The translations under genes were made by a program, and so were the position numbers. From Corynebacterium hansenii (lineage in GTDB: Bacteria; Actinomycetota; Actinomycetes; Mycobacteriales; Mycobacteriaceae), in the NCBI RefSeq assembly GCF_030408795.1, contig NZ_CP047211.1:992001-1056000 (forward strand): a stretch of 64,000 bases of DNA. The letters are read 5' to 3'. Below the pieces are notes generated by a model that searched no databases, was not told the DNA's origin, and was given only the letters and a program-made list of their open reading frames with translations. This document shows, in pieces, positions 53,743 to 62,652 of the stretch. The stretch's first letter is position 1. The number at the start of each line of letters is the position of its first letter.

Positions 53743-54933
53743 ATGGATGAGCAGCGGGATTCGCGGGCTGGGGACGATTCGGCGGTGCGGTTCCTGCACA
53801 CGTCGGACTGGCAGCTGGGCATGACGCGGTGGTTCCTCAAGGAGGGCGACGGCGAGGCCCAGGCCAGGTACTCGGCCGACCGTCTGGAGGCGGTGCGCGG
53901 GCTCGGCCGGCTGGCGCAGGAGCGCGGGGCGGAGTTCATCGTCGTCGCCGGCGACGTCTTCGAGTCGAACACGTTGCCCGACCGCGATTTCCAGCGGTCG
54001 CTCGACGTGATCCGCGAGCTGCCGGTGCCGGTGTACCTGCTGCCGGGCAACCACGACGCGCTGGATGCGACGTCGATCTACCATCGCCGGGTGTTCGGCG
54101 AGGTGGAGGAGAAGGGCGTCCACGTGCTGCGGGATTCCTCCCCGGTCGAGGTCCGGCCCGGCGTCGAGATCGTCGGCGCCCCGCTGACCACCCGCGCGCC
54201 GGACGTCGATGTGCTGGCCGAGGCGCTGGAGGAGCTCGAGCCGACCGGCGGCGTGCGCATCGCCGTCGCCCACGGCCAGGTCGCGGGCTTCGGCGCGGAA
54301 GTCGGGGCGACGCTGTCGCTGGATGCCGTGGCCGCGGCGGTGGAGAAGCGGGCGGTGCATTACGTCGCGGTCGGCGATTCGCATTCGACGCAGCGGCTCG
54401 ACGGCGAGGGACGGGTGTGGTTCTCGGGATCGCCGGAGACCACCGATTACGACGACAAGGAGCGCGACTCGGGCAACGTGCTCGTCGTCGACGCGTGGCC
54501 GGATCGCGCCCCGCACGTGGAAACCGTGCGCGTGGGCCAATGGGATTTCCGGGCGATGGAACGCGATTTCGCCGACGCGGGCGACGCGCGGGCGTGGCTC
54601 GACGAGCTGCGGATGCTCAGCGACAAGTCGCGGACCTGCGTCAAGTACTCGCTGCGCGGGACGCTCAACCTCATCGCCGATGCGGAACTGAAGCGGGGGC
54701 TGCGAGAGATCGAGCCGTCGTTCGCCGCGCTGTACAGGCGGGGCAGCGGTTCGGAGGTCACCGTGGTGCCGGAGGACGGCGACATCGATTCGCTGGGCGT
54801 CAACGGTTTCCCGCTCGATGCCGCCGAGCGGCTGAAGGCGCGGACCGCTGATCTGACGCTGGCGGAAGACGACCGCCGCACCGCTGCGGATGCGCTGGCG
54901 CTGCTCGCGCGCCTGGCCGGGACCGGGAAGTAG
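53743..54933 (+). CDS. SbcD/Mre11-like metallophosphoesterase
   Basis: 396 residues. The calcineurin-like motifs FLHTSDWQLG, VVAGDVFESN, LPGNHDA and IAVAHGQ are conserved. The final motif reads AVGDSHST instead of the usual GHxH, so one metal ligand may differ. The C-terminal ~150 residues would form the cap and the partner-binding tail. It is followed at 11 bases by an SMC/Rad50-like ATPase, so the two should form a Mre11-Rad50-type nuclease for DNA ends or hairpins. Confidence 0.88.
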   Translation: MDEQRDSRAGDDSAVRFLHTSDWQLGMTRWFLKEGDGEAQARYSADRLEAVRGLGRLAQERGAEFIVVAGDVFESNTLPDRDFQRSLDVIRELPVPVYLLPGNHDALDATSIYHRRVFGEVEEKGVHVLRDSSPVEVRPGVEIVGAPLTTRAPDVDVLAEALEELEPTGGVRIAVAHGQVAGFGAEVGATLSLDAVAAAVEKRAVHYVAVGDSHSTQRLDGEGRVWFSGSPETTDYDDKERDSGNVLVVDAWPDRAPHVETVRVGQWDFRAMERDFADAGDARAWLDELRMLSDKSRTCVKYSLRGTLNLIADAELKRGLREIEPSFAALYRRGSGSEVTVVPEDGDIDSLGVNGFPLDAAERLKARTADLTLAEDDRRTAADALALLARLAGTGK

Positions 54934-54944
54934 GGGAGCACGCC

Positions 54945-57680
54945 ATGAAACTGCACTCGATCGAGCTGAAGAACGTCCGCGGCATCGGCCATCTGGTCGT
55001 CGACGAGCTGCCGGACCGGGGCGTCATCGTCATCGCCGGCGACAACGAGATGGGCAAGTCGACCATCGCCGAGGCGATCCACGTCGCGTTGACCTGGCCG
55101 GCGAAGGCCGAGCGCAAGGAGACGAAGGCGCTGCGGCCCAACAACCGCGATGCATACCCGGACATCACGCTGGACATGACGCTCGGCGGGACGCGCTTCA
55201 CCCTGCGCAAGGTGTTCGCCGGGCAGCGCGCCGCCACCGTCACCGAAGTGACCGTGACCGAGCCGGAGCGCAGGCAGCTGACCGGCGAAGCGGCCCAGCA
55301 GTGGCTCGACGAACTGACGCGCGGGGAAGGAACCCGCGACCTGTGGAACGCATTCGTGGCGCGCCAGGGCGGGGAGCAGAAGGCGCTGCAGATGGGCGCG
55401 TACGCGCAGGTGACGGCCGCGTTGCAGGAGGCTTCCGGCGGTACGGCGGAAACGGAGGATCAGAAGTCGATCGTCGAAGCGGCGCTGGCGGAGCGGGCGC
55501 TGTACTACACCGCGCAGGGGCGCGAGAAGGCATCGCTGAAGGAGGCCCGGGAGGCCGTCGAGGCCGCGGACGGGCGGTGGGCGGCGGCGTCGGAGCGGGT
55601 GGCGCAGGTCCGCGACCTCGTGGACGAGGCGAAGAAGAACGATCGCCGCCGGGCCACGCTGGAATCTTCTCTGCCGGAGGCCGAGGCGGAGGTGGCCAAG
55701 TGGCGCAAGACGGTGGAGGAGCTCGCCGAGTTCCGCCACGCGAAGTCGCGGGCGGACGATGCCGTGCGGTTGGCGACGGTCGAGTTGAAGACCGTCCGGC
55801 AGGCCCGCGAGAGCCGCGACGAGCTGATGGCCCAGGAAAAGCAGGCGCAGGCCGCGCTGGAGCGGGTCATCGAGGAGCTCAAGCCGTTGCGCGAGGCCGC
55901 CGAGGCGGAGTCTCGGGAGGTCGAGGAGGTCGAGGCGACGGTGGTGCGCACGCGCGCCCGCCGCGACGCCGCCCGACGTCTGCTGCAGTTGGCGGGCGAT
56001 GACCTGAACCACTGCGCGAACGTCCGCAGGTTCGCCGAACTTGAGGACGTCCTCGAGCGGGTGCGGGAGCTCGATGAGGTCGTGCGCGAGAAGCGCCGCA
56101 AGCTCGCAGAGCACCGCATCACCGCCGAGGACGCCAAGCGCGCCTACGATGCCGAAAGCGAGTGGCGGACGGCGACGACGGTGCTGGAGGCGTCGTCGTC
56201 GGAGCTGACCGTCGGCGCGGCCGCCGCGACGACGGTGTCCATCAACGGCGAGGATGTCGAGGTGGGGGAGTCTCCGGAGACGAGGGCCGTGACCGCTCCG
56301 ACGAGCGTGCGCGTCGGCGACGTGACCGTCACGGTCACGCCCGGCGACGGCGCCGGCGCGTACGCCGGGCGGGAGTCGCTGGCGAAGGAGAAGCTGGACG
56401 AGATCCTGTCGGAGCTGGGCGTCAGTTCCGTGCGCAGGGCGGAGGAGAAGGCGAAGGCCCGCTCGGTGGTCGAATCCGAGTTGGAGGTCGCCCGCGCCCG
56501 CCTCGACGCCGAGCTGAGCAATCGGGACCTCGGCGAAATGCGCGATGCCCGGGACGCGCTCGACGCCGAAGTCGAGGCGTACCCGGCCGTCCGCGCGGAC
56601 ATGATCGCCGGGTGGTCGGGCAATGGCGGCGGCGATGGCGGTGGAGCCGGTGACGGCGGCGAGGCCGACGCCGCGGCCGCCGCCGGCATCGGGGACGTCG
56701 CCATGCCGGCCGACGAGGCAGAAGCGCAGCGGGTTCTCGACGAAGCCAAGGAGCGCGAACGCACCACCGCCGGCGAATACGAGGCCGCGATGCAGGCCGC
56801 CCAGTCGATGAGCGCCCGCCCGGCCCGCCACGAGCTGCACGCCAAGCAGGCCGACGAGCATGCTCGCGTGGAGGACGTGCGCCGCGCCGTCGACGCCCTG
56901 ACGGAGGCCCGTTCCCGCGAAACCGACGATGCCCTGGCGGAGCGCCTCGACGGCGCGCAGTCCACCTTCGACGATGCCCGCGCCGCCGCCGACAGTGCCG
57001 CGCGGATCCTGGTCGAACGGGGAGCCGAGGACGCCGACGAATCGCTCGCCGGCGCGGAAGCGCACCTCGCGGGGCTGCGCGACGAGCAGATCCGCCTGCG
57101 CATCCGCCGCGGCGCGATCACCGGCGAGCTGAAGTCGGTCACCGGCGTCAACGAGGAACTGGCCGACGCCGAAGCCGAGCGCACCCGCCTGCGCCGCGAG
57201 CTGGAATCCATCACCCGCCGGGCGGCGGCGGCGAGGCTCCTCTACGAAACCCTCGAGGAAGCACGCAGGGAAACCCGCCGGACCATCGGCGAGCCGCTGC
57301 TGCAGAAGCTCGCGCAGTACGGCGGCGCGGTCTTCGGCCACAGCACCACGTTTGAGCTGGACGAGGGCATGGCGGTGAAGTCCCGTTCGAATGCCTCGGG
57401 CACCTTCGAGTTCGACGCGTTGTCCGGCGGCGCCCAGGAACAGATCGACGTGCTTCTGCGCCTGGCCGTCGCCGGAGTCATGGACGGCGAGGGCGGAGCG
57501 CCGGTGATCATCGACGACGCGCTGGGCTACTCGGACCCCGATCGTCTGAGGAAGATGAACAACGCCTTCGCCCGCGCCGGCGAGGACAGCCAGATCCTCG
57601 TGCTCACCTGCTACCCCGAGCGTTTCTCGCGCATCGCCGAAAGCCATCGCCTGGACATGGACGACCTCCTGCGGCGGTAG
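54945..57680 (+). CDS. SbcC/Rad50-like ATPase without a zinc hook
   Basis: 911 residues, shorter than typical SbcC (~1000-1050). Walker A GDNEMGKST at the N-terminus (VRGIGHLVV before it), coiled coils at about 180-410 and 480-830, and the ABC signature/Walker B block LSGGAQEQIDVLLRLAVAG and VIIDDALGYSD at the C-terminus. Only two Cys are present (in NHCAN and LTCYP), so there is no CxxC zinc hook. The apex is instead a ~55-residue Thr/Val-rich beta-like insertion (about 412-468) followed later by a Gly/Ala/Asp linker. Partner of the SbcD-like protein upstream. The absence of a hook suggests another way of joining the coiled-coil tips. Confidence 0.88.
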   Translation: MKLHSIELKNVRGIGHLVVDELPDRGVIVIAGDNEMGKSTIAEAIHVALTWPAKAERKETKALRPNNRDAYPDITLDMTLGGTRFTLRKVFAGQRAATVTEVTVTEPERRQLTGEAAQQWLDELTRGEGTRDLWNAFVARQGGEQKALQMGAYAQVTAALQEASGGTAETEDQKSIVEAALAERALYYTAQGREKASLKEAREAVEAADGRWAAASERVAQVRDLVDEAKKNDRRRATLESSLPEAEAEVAKWRKTVEELAEFRHAKSRADDAVRLATVELKTVRQARESRDELMAQEKQAQAALERVIEELKPLREAAEAESREVEEVEATVVRTRARRDAARRLLQLAGDDLNHCANVRRFAELEDVLERVRELDEVVREKRRKLAEHRITAEDAKRAYDAESEWRTATTVLEASSSELTVGAAAATTVSINGEDVEVGESPETRAVTAPTSVRVGDVTVTVTPGDGAGAYAGRESLAKEKLDEILSELGVSSVRRAEEKAKARSVVESELEVARARLDAELSNRDLGEMRDARDALDAEVEAYPAVRADMIAGWSGNGGGDGGGAGDGGEADAAAAAGIGDVAMPADEAEAQRVLDEAKERERTTAGEYEAAMQAAQSMSARPARHELHAKQADEHARVEDVRRAVDALTEARSRETDDALAERLDGAQSTFDDARAAADSAARILVERGAEDADESLAGAEAHLAGLRDEQIRLRIRRGAITGELKSVTGVNEELADAEAERTRLRRELESITRRAAAARLLYETLEEARRETRRTIGEPLLQKLAQYGGAVFGHSTTFELDEGMAVKSRSNASGTFEFDALSGGAQEQIDVLLRLAVAGVMDGEGGAPVIIDDALGYSDPDRLRKMNNAFARAGEDSQILVLTCYPERFSRIAESHRLDMDDLLRR

Positions 57681-57805
57681 CGGGAGGGCGGGTGCTCCCG
57701 TTCTTCCCCCGAACGGCGAAACGCGGCGCCGCCGCCGAGATGGCGGAGACGCCGCGCGTCGCAAAGCGGGCCCGGCTCGTCACCCCACCCCGAATGTGGC
57801 TCCTC

Positions 57806-57869
57806 AACCCACCCCGAATGCGCCAACCCACCCGCTGGAACGGGTGGGTTGGCGCATTCGGGGTGGGTT
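57806..57869. terminator. Perfect 28-29 base hairpin, probably a bidirectional terminator
   Basis: Arms 57806-57833 and 57842-57869 are exact inverted copies starting AACCCACCCCGAATGCGCC, with a 6-8 base loop (CTGGAA). It lies between the convergent SbcC-like and YceI genes in a 286-base gap. A partial copy, CCACCCCGAATG, precedes the left arm. No other gene was seen in 57681-57967. Confidence 0.8.
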
Positions 57870-57967
57870 CGCCGTTGCGTCCCGGGAGGGCGCGGTGACC
57901 GGGCCCGATTCGGGATGGATCAGCCGTTGCGTCCCGGGAAGTCGGGATCGCCGGGCGCGATGCCGGA

Positions 57968-58510
57968 CTAGGCCTTGGTGCCGGAGACCTCGATCTCCAG
58001 GACGACCTTGTCCGACACCATGACGCCGGAGTTCAGCGGGGCCTGCCAGTCCACGCCGAAGTCCTTGCGGTTGATGGAGCCGGAAGCGGTCAGGCCGATG
58101 CGCTCGACGTCGAAGGCGTCGACGTTGGTGCCCTCGAACTCGACGTCGAGATCGATGGACTTGGTCACGCCCTTGATGGTCAGATCGCCGGTCAGGACGC
58201 CCTCGTTCTCCGAGGTCACCTTGGCGCCGGTGGCCACGAAGGTGATCTCCGGGTACGTCTCGACCTCGAAGAAGTCGCCGGCGCGGACGTGGTTGTCGCG
58301 GTCCTCGTTGCCGGTGTCGATCGACGCGGCCTTGATGGTCACGTTCGCCGCATTGTTGGCGCCGTTGTCCGGGTCGATGGTGAAGGAACCGGTGTAATCG
58401 GTGAACTGGCCGCGCGTCTTGGTCACCATCGCGTGGCGGACCATGAAGCCGATCTGGGAATGCGCGGGGTCGATGTTCCAGGTGCCGGCGAGGTTGGGGG
58501 AGAGAGCCAT
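57968..58510 (-). CDS. YceI-family lipid-binding protein
   Basis: 180 residues from the ATG at 58510 (AAAGGATCT upstream). Family core: TWNIDPAHSQIGFMVRHAMV, VTIKAASIDTGNEDRDNHVRAG (split by a few residues), FFEVETYPEITFVA and DLTIKGVTKSID. YceI proteins form a lipocalin-like barrel that binds a polyisoprenoid. No signal peptide is visible, so this one is probably cytoplasmic. It has a near-consensus promoter and is divergent from a MarR regulator. Confidence 0.93.
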   Translation of the reverse strand: MALSPNLAGTWNIDPAHSQIGFMVRHAMVTKTRGQFTDYTGSFTIDPDNGANNAANVTIKAASIDTGNEDRDNHVRAGDFFEVETYPEITFVATGAKVTSENEGVLTGDLTIKGVTKSIDLDVEFEGTNVDAFDVERIGLTASGSINRKDFGVDWQAPLNSGVMVSDKVVLEIEVSGTKA

Positions 58511-58585
58511 GGGAGATCCTTTCGGGTTTTCGTGTCCCGGGCCGGAGTCCGGACCGGACGGCATGTTGCCGCATCAACAATTGGA

Positions 58586-58614
58586 ACTGTAACGCACTGT
58601 AGGTGATGTGTCAA
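58586..58614 (-). promoter_or_regulatory. Sigma-A promoter of yceI
   Basis: On the minus strand, -35 TTGACA (58614-58609), a 17-base spacer, -10 TACAGT (58591-58586). Flanked by two TCAACAA repeats (58574 and 58611), the second overlapping the -35, a candidate site for the divergent MarR protein. Confidence 0.7.
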
Positions 58615-58667
58615 CAACTTTGCGGGGTTTTGGTGAAACTCGTGGTCAATCCGGTAGCGTGATCGAC

Positions 58668-59156
58668 ATGCAGCAGGATGTTCCATGGCTCAATGACGAC
58701 GAGCAGACGCTATGGCGCGCGATGATGAACGCGGCGAAGGCCGTCGAGCGCGCGATGGACACGCGCCTGCTCACCACCGAAGAGATCTCCAGCGCCGACT
58801 TTTCCGTGCTCGTCCAGCTCTCCGAGGCCGAAGGCGAGACCGTCCGCATGCGCGAGCTGTGCGAGGGGCTGAAATGGGACCGAAGCCGCATGTCGCACCA
58901 GATCACCCGCATGGAAAAGCGCGGCCTGGTGACCAAACTCCGCTGCGCCAACGATAGCCGCGGCATCGACGTCGAGCTGACCGACCATGGCCGCGACGTC
59001 ATCCAGCGGGCCGCGCCCGACCACGTCCGCATGATCCGCCGCATCGTGTTCGACGAGCTCGACGCCGTTCCGGGCCTCGACCGGACCGCAGCCCTCACCG
59101 CCCTGCGCAACGTCTCCGCGGCGGCCGAGGACTTCCGCGACAAGACGATTGGGTAG
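58668..59156 (+). CDS. MarR-family regulator 1
   Basis: 162 residues from the ATG at 58668. Winged-helix pattern SSADFSVLVQLSEA, MRELCEGLKWDRSRMSHQITRMEKRGLV (recognition helix) and RGIDVELTDHGR (wing). Divergent from yceI with a shared 157-base region containing the yceI promoter, so it probably regulates that gene. A second MarR gene follows after 114 bases and is closely related (same LKW...TRMEKRG core). Confidence 0.88.
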   Translation: MQQDVPWLNDDEQTLWRAMMNAAKAVERAMDTRLLTTEEISSADFSVLVQLSEAEGETVRMRELCEGLKWDRSRMSHQITRMEKRGLVTKLRCANDSRGIDVELTDHGRDVIQRAAPDHVRMIRRIVFDELDAVPGLDRTAALTALRNVSAAAEDFRDKTIG

Positions 59157-59270
59157 CGGCGCTCCCGTTCGGCCCCTGCCACCCCCGCCGCGACCGCACC
59201 CGAACCAGCCCCACCCCTGTCGGCCCCGGCAATGCGGGCCATTCCGCGGTACACCCGTTAGCCTTGTCGC

Positions 59271-59750
59271 ATGAACGAGTATGAGTGGTTGACCGACGAC
59301 GAGCAGCAGTTCTGGCAGATGCTCGTGCCCACCTTCCGCAGCGTCGAGCGCAACATCGAGCTGAGCCTGCGCGAGAACACGGGCCTGACGTTCGGCGACT
59401 TCACCGTGCTCATCGCGCTGAGCGAAACCGAGGACGGCGTCATGCACGTCGACGAGCTGTGCCGCCGCCTGAAGTGGAACCACCCCCGCGCGCTGCTGCA
59501 CACGACGCGGATGGAGAAGCGCGGCGTCATCACCGTCGAGGATCCCGGCCCCGACCCGGATTCGGACTACACCGTCGCGCTGACCGGCGTCGGCCGCCAT
59601 GTCTTCGCGGAGGCCGCCCCGGATTACGTTGCGACGGTCCGGTCCGAGGTCTTCGAGCAGCTTTCCGACGACGACCTCGCCCACATGTCGCGCTGCTTCA
59701 CGGCGATCATGCGCCACGCGGAAGACGGCGACGACTCCCAGCTGCTCTGA
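59271..59750 (+). CDS. MarR-family regulator 2
   Basis: 159 residues. Same fold and spacing as the neighbour: FGDFTVLIALSETEDG, VDELCRRLKWNHPRALLHTT, MEKRGVITVED. The similarity suggests a local duplication. The recognition helix residues differ (WNHPRALLHTTR versus WDRSRMSHQITR), so the two probably bind different sites. Its target cannot be read from context. Confidence 0.87.
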   Translation: MNEYEWLTDDEQQFWQMLVPTFRSVERNIELSLRENTGLTFGDFTVLIALSETEDGVMHVDELCRRLKWNHPRALLHTTRMEKRGVITVEDPGPDPDSDYTVALTGVGRHVFAEAAPDYVATVRSEVFEQLSDDDLAHMSRCFTAIMRHAEDGDDSQLL

Positions 59751-59832
59751 CCCCGCCCGGACCTGCGCCGCGGCGTCTCCCGCGTCCCGCGACCGGCGCG
59801 CCGTGAACCGCATGTTCCCGTATAACGGGGGT

Positions 59833-60084
59833 ATGGCGAACATGGACAAGAACGAACTCTTCAACCAAGAGGCCATCTCCCGGTCGATCGACAAAATGGC
59901 GGGCCGACCGGTGCGCCGCAGCCACTCCAACAAGTGGATCGCGGGCATCTGCGGCGGGATCGAGGAGGCCACGGGCTTCAACGTCACGGCGCTGCGCGTC
60001 ATTTTCGCGGTGCTCGGCCTCACCGTCGCGCCGCTCGCGCTGATCCTGTACCTGGGCCTGTGGCTGGTGCTGCCGGAGTCGTGA
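59833..60084 (+). CDS. PspC-domain membrane protein
   Basis: 83 residues from the ATG at 59833. After a basic N-terminal stretch (RPVRRSHSNKWIAGICGGIEE) comes one membrane segment made of VTALRVIFAVLGLT and LALILYLGLWLVLP, the standard PspC domain. In other bacteria PspC senses membrane stress; here no PspA is nearby. Its end lies 100 bases before the tRNA gene. Confidence 0.85.
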   Translation: MANMDKNELFNQEAISRSIDKMAGRPVRRSHSNKWIAGICGGIEEATGFNVTALRVIFAVLGLTVAPLALILYLGLWLVLPES

Positions 60085-60184
60085 TCCGACCGGCGATCGA
60101 GCCCGCGCCACGCGGCCTACCGGCCCTTTCGCCGTTGCGCGGGAGGCGGTGCTAAAGTATCGGACGTTGCCCGCAAGGGCGCAC

Positions 60185-60257
60185 GCCTCCGTAGCTCAGT
60201 GGATAGAGCACCGGTTTCCGGTACCGAAGGTCGTAGGTTCGACTCCTATCGGGGGCA
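60185..60257 (+). tRNA. tRNA-Arg (anticodon CCG)
   Basis: 73 bases. Acceptor GCCTCCG pairs with CGGGGGC. D-arm GCTCAGTGGATAGAGC, anticodon loop TTCCGGT with CCG at the centre, and T-arm GGTTCGACTCC (the stem reads TAGG/CCTA) are all in place. CCA is not encoded. The first pair of the anticodon stem looks mismatched (C:A). Reads CGG codons. The argS gene lies 3.4 kb further on. Confidence 0.93.
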
Positions 60258-60262
60258 CCTCG

Positions 60263-60295
60263 AAAAGTCCCGCACCATCAGGTGCGGGACTTTTT
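60263..60295 (+). terminator. Terminator after tRNA-Arg
   Basis: Fourteen-base perfect stem AAAAGTCCCGCACC (60263-60276) with GGTGCGGGACTTTT, loop ATCA, followed by TTTTTC. The A-rich left arm makes it usable from both sides, so it can also end the lutC transcript. Confidence 0.85.
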
Positions 60296-60349
60296 CATGC
60301 GCGGCTCCGATCCCGAACGGCACCCGATCCCGCGCGGCGCCTACCCCGC

Positions 60350-61072
60350 CTACCCCGCGATGACCACCACCAGTGTGCGGGGGCCGTGGACGCCCTCGAC
60401 GCGGTTGAGCTCGATGTCGGAGGTCGCAGACGGGCCGGAGATCATGGTGATCGGCGCGGTCGGCTCCAGCCGGGCGATGGCCTCGGGCACGCCGTCGACG
60501 ATGGAATCCACCGGCACCACGCACACGTGCAGGTCGGGGACCAGGGTCAGCGCGCGCCGGCCGCAGGTGGGGGAGCCGTCGAGGAAGATCGTGCCGGTTT
60601 CCGCCGACGTCACCGCCGAGGACGTGACCACGCCGTCGAGGGCGTCGAGCTCCGTCGGCGCGAATAGGCCGGGCTCGTCGACGACGACCGCGCCGCCTCC
60701 GCCGGCCGCCCCGAAGTCGCCGAGCCACGCCTCGTCCAGGCCGGCGGGGATGCCGACCCGGCCGACGCCATGCGCCGCCAGCGCCTTCGCCACCGCCGCG
60801 CCGATGCCGTCATCCCCGTCGACGGCGGCCGAGCAGCGGATGACTTCCGCGCGGTAGTCCTCGAGCCGGTCGACCAGCAGGTCCAGCAATTCGGTTCCCG
60901 GCGTGGTGCGCCCGCGGACGTAGTCGCGCGGCACGGGGAACGCCTCGCCGGGCGTGCCGGCCTCGATGCCCGCGCCGTCGGAGACCACGCGGCCCTCCTC
61001 GGCCCGCGCGTGGGCTTCCCGGATGCGCTCGAGGATCTCGCGCTTCGCGCCCGCAGTGCCGTTCCCGCTCAT
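60350..61072 (-). CDS. lutC: LutC-like LUD-domain protein
   Basis: 240 residues. LUD-domain features: TSSAVTSAETGTIFLDGS and RRALTLVPDLHVCVVP near the C-terminus, GVGRVGIPAG in the centre. It is the third subunit of the LutABC L-lactate oxidation complex. Its start overlaps the lutB stop by four bases (ATGA). Confidence 0.9.
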   Translation of the reverse strand: MSGNGTAGAKREILERIREAHARAEEGRVVSDGAGIEAGTPGEAFPVPRDYVRGRTTPGTELLDLLVDRLEDYRAEVIRCSAAVDGDDGIGAAVAKALAAHGVGRVGIPAGLDEAWLGDFGAAGGGGAVVVDEPGLFAPTELDALDGVVTSSAVTSAETGTIFLDGSPTCGRRALTLVPDLHVCVVPVDSIVDGVPEAIARLEPTAPITMISGPSATSDIELNRVEGVHGPRTLVVVIAG

Positions 61073-62652
61073 CGGTCGTCCTCCTCGGTGCCCGGACCGG
61101 CGTCGGTTCCGGTGGTCGGTTCCCCGCCGCCGGTGATCCGGGACGGGATGGGGTGCGCGGCTTCGTCGTCAAGCAGGGCCCGCGCCGAATCGGAGCCCCA
61201 CCACGCCCGGAAGGGCTTCTTCGGCGGCACCGGGGTGTCGCGCGCGTCGGACCACCCGGACAGGAACAGCGGCAGGCGGTGGATTTCGCCGTCGCGCAGC
61301 CCCAGCACGCGGGCCAGCGACGCCGACCGCACGGCCATGTCCCACAGGCGCGGTCCGCCCATGACCCAGCCGAGCAGCCCGAAGATCTTGCCCTCCACCG
61401 GCGGGCGGTGGTCGCGGACCTTCTGGTGGCGCAGTTCCAGCAGCGCCGCCGGGATGTCGATGCGCACCGGGCACACCTCGAAGCAGGCGCCGCACAGCGA
61501 CGACGCGTAGGGCAGCGAGGCATTCGGGTCCTTGGCGGAATCCATGCCCGTCAGCTGCGGCGACAGGATCGCGCCGATGGGCCCCGGGTACGTCGAGCCG
61601 TACGCGTGGCCGCCGGCGCGCTCGTAGACCGGGCAGATGTTCAGGCAGGCGGAGCAGCGGATGCACTTGAGCGCCTCGCGGCCGATGGGGTCGGCCAGGG
61701 TGGCGGTGCGGCCGTTGTCCAGCAGCACGATGTGGAACTCGCGGGGGCCGTCGCCGTCGGCGACGCCCGTCCACATGGAGGTGTAGGGGTTCATCCGCTC
61801 GCCGGTCGACGACCGCGGCAGCAGCTGCAGGAACACCTCCAGATCCTCGAAGCGCGGCAGCAGCTTCTCGATCCCCATCACCGTGATCAGCGTCTGCGGC
61901 AGCGTCAGGCACATGCGGCCGTTGCCCTCGGACTCGACGACGGCGACGGTGCCGGTTTCGGCGACGCCGAAGTTCGCGCCGGAAATGGCGACCTTCGCCG
62001 ACATGAACTGATCGCGCAGGAATTGCCGCGAGGCCTCCGCCAGTTCGGCGGGTTCGTTGCCCAGGCCCGGGTCGACGCCGGGGATGCCGCGCAGGAAGAT
62101 GTCGCGGATCTCGTCGCGGTTGCGGTGGATGGCGGGCACGAGGATGTGCGACGGCTTGTCCTCGCCGAGCTGCACGATCAGCTCGGCCAGGTCCGTTTCG
62201 CGGGCGGAGATGCCCGCATCGGCCAGGGCCTCGTTGAGTCCGATTTCCTGCGTGGCCATGGACTTGACCTTGATCACGTCGGTCTCGCCGGTCGCCTTCA
62301 CCAGGTCAGTGACGATGGCGTTGGCCTCCGCCGCGTCGCGCGCCCAGTGGACGTGGCCGCCGCGGGCGGTGACGGCGGACTCAAATTGCTCCAGCAGTTC
62401 GGGAAGCCGCGCCATGACGTCGCGTTTGATGGCCGAGCCCGCCAGCCGCAGCTTCTCCCAGTCGGGCTTTTCGCCGACGACCGCCGCGCGCTTGGCGCGG
62501 ATGGAGTGGGTGGCGTTGCGCAGGTTGGACCGCAGCTGGCCGTTGCGCAGTTCGTGGTGCGCGGCGGCGGTGAATCCCTCGTCGCCGCGCAGGTGGCCGA
62601 CGCCGGCGGGCGCGCGCGGGGGCACGGGCAGCCCCAGGTTGACGGGGGTCAT
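61069..62652 (-). CDS. lutB: LutB-like iron-sulphur protein
   Basis: 527 residues from the ATG at 62652, overlapping the lutA stop (ATGA). N-terminal LUD domain (VIKVKSMATQEIGLNEALA, ISGANFGVAETGTVAVVES), then two 4Fe-4S ferredoxin motifs CIRCSACLNICPVY and CGACFEVCPV in the usual LutB order. Transfers electrons during lactate oxidation to pyruvate. A dispersed 11-mer lies near the C-terminal coding end (61164). Confidence 0.93.
   Translation of the reverse strand: MTPVNLGLPVPPRAPAGVGHLRGDEGFTAAAHHELRNGQLRSNLRNATHSIRAKRAAVVGEKPDWEKLRLAGSAIKRDVMARLPELLEQFESAVTARGGHVHWARDAAEANAIVTDLVKATGETDVIKVKSMATQEIGLNEALADAGISARETDLAELIVQLGEDKPSHILVPAIHRNRDEIRDIFLRGIPGVDPGLGNEPAELAEASRQFLRDQFMSAKVAISGANFGVAETGTVAVVESEGNGRMCLTLPQTLITVMGIEKLLPRFEDLEVFLQLLPRSSTGERMNPYTSMWTGVADGDGPREFHIVLLDNGRTATLADPIGREALKCIRCSACLNICPVYERAGGHAYGSTYPGPIGAILSPQLTGMDSAKDPNASLPYASSLCGACFEVCPVRIDIPAALLELRHQKVRDHRPPVEGKIFGLLGWVMGGPRLWDMAVRSASLARVLGLRDGEIHRLPLFLSGWSDARDTPVPPKKPFRAWWGSDSARALLDDEAAHPIPSRITGGGEPTTGTDAGPGTEEDDR

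Noticed and set aside
60185..60257. tRNA-Arg as an integration site
   Set aside because: No integrase, no duplicated 3' end, and flanking genes are housekeeping in character.
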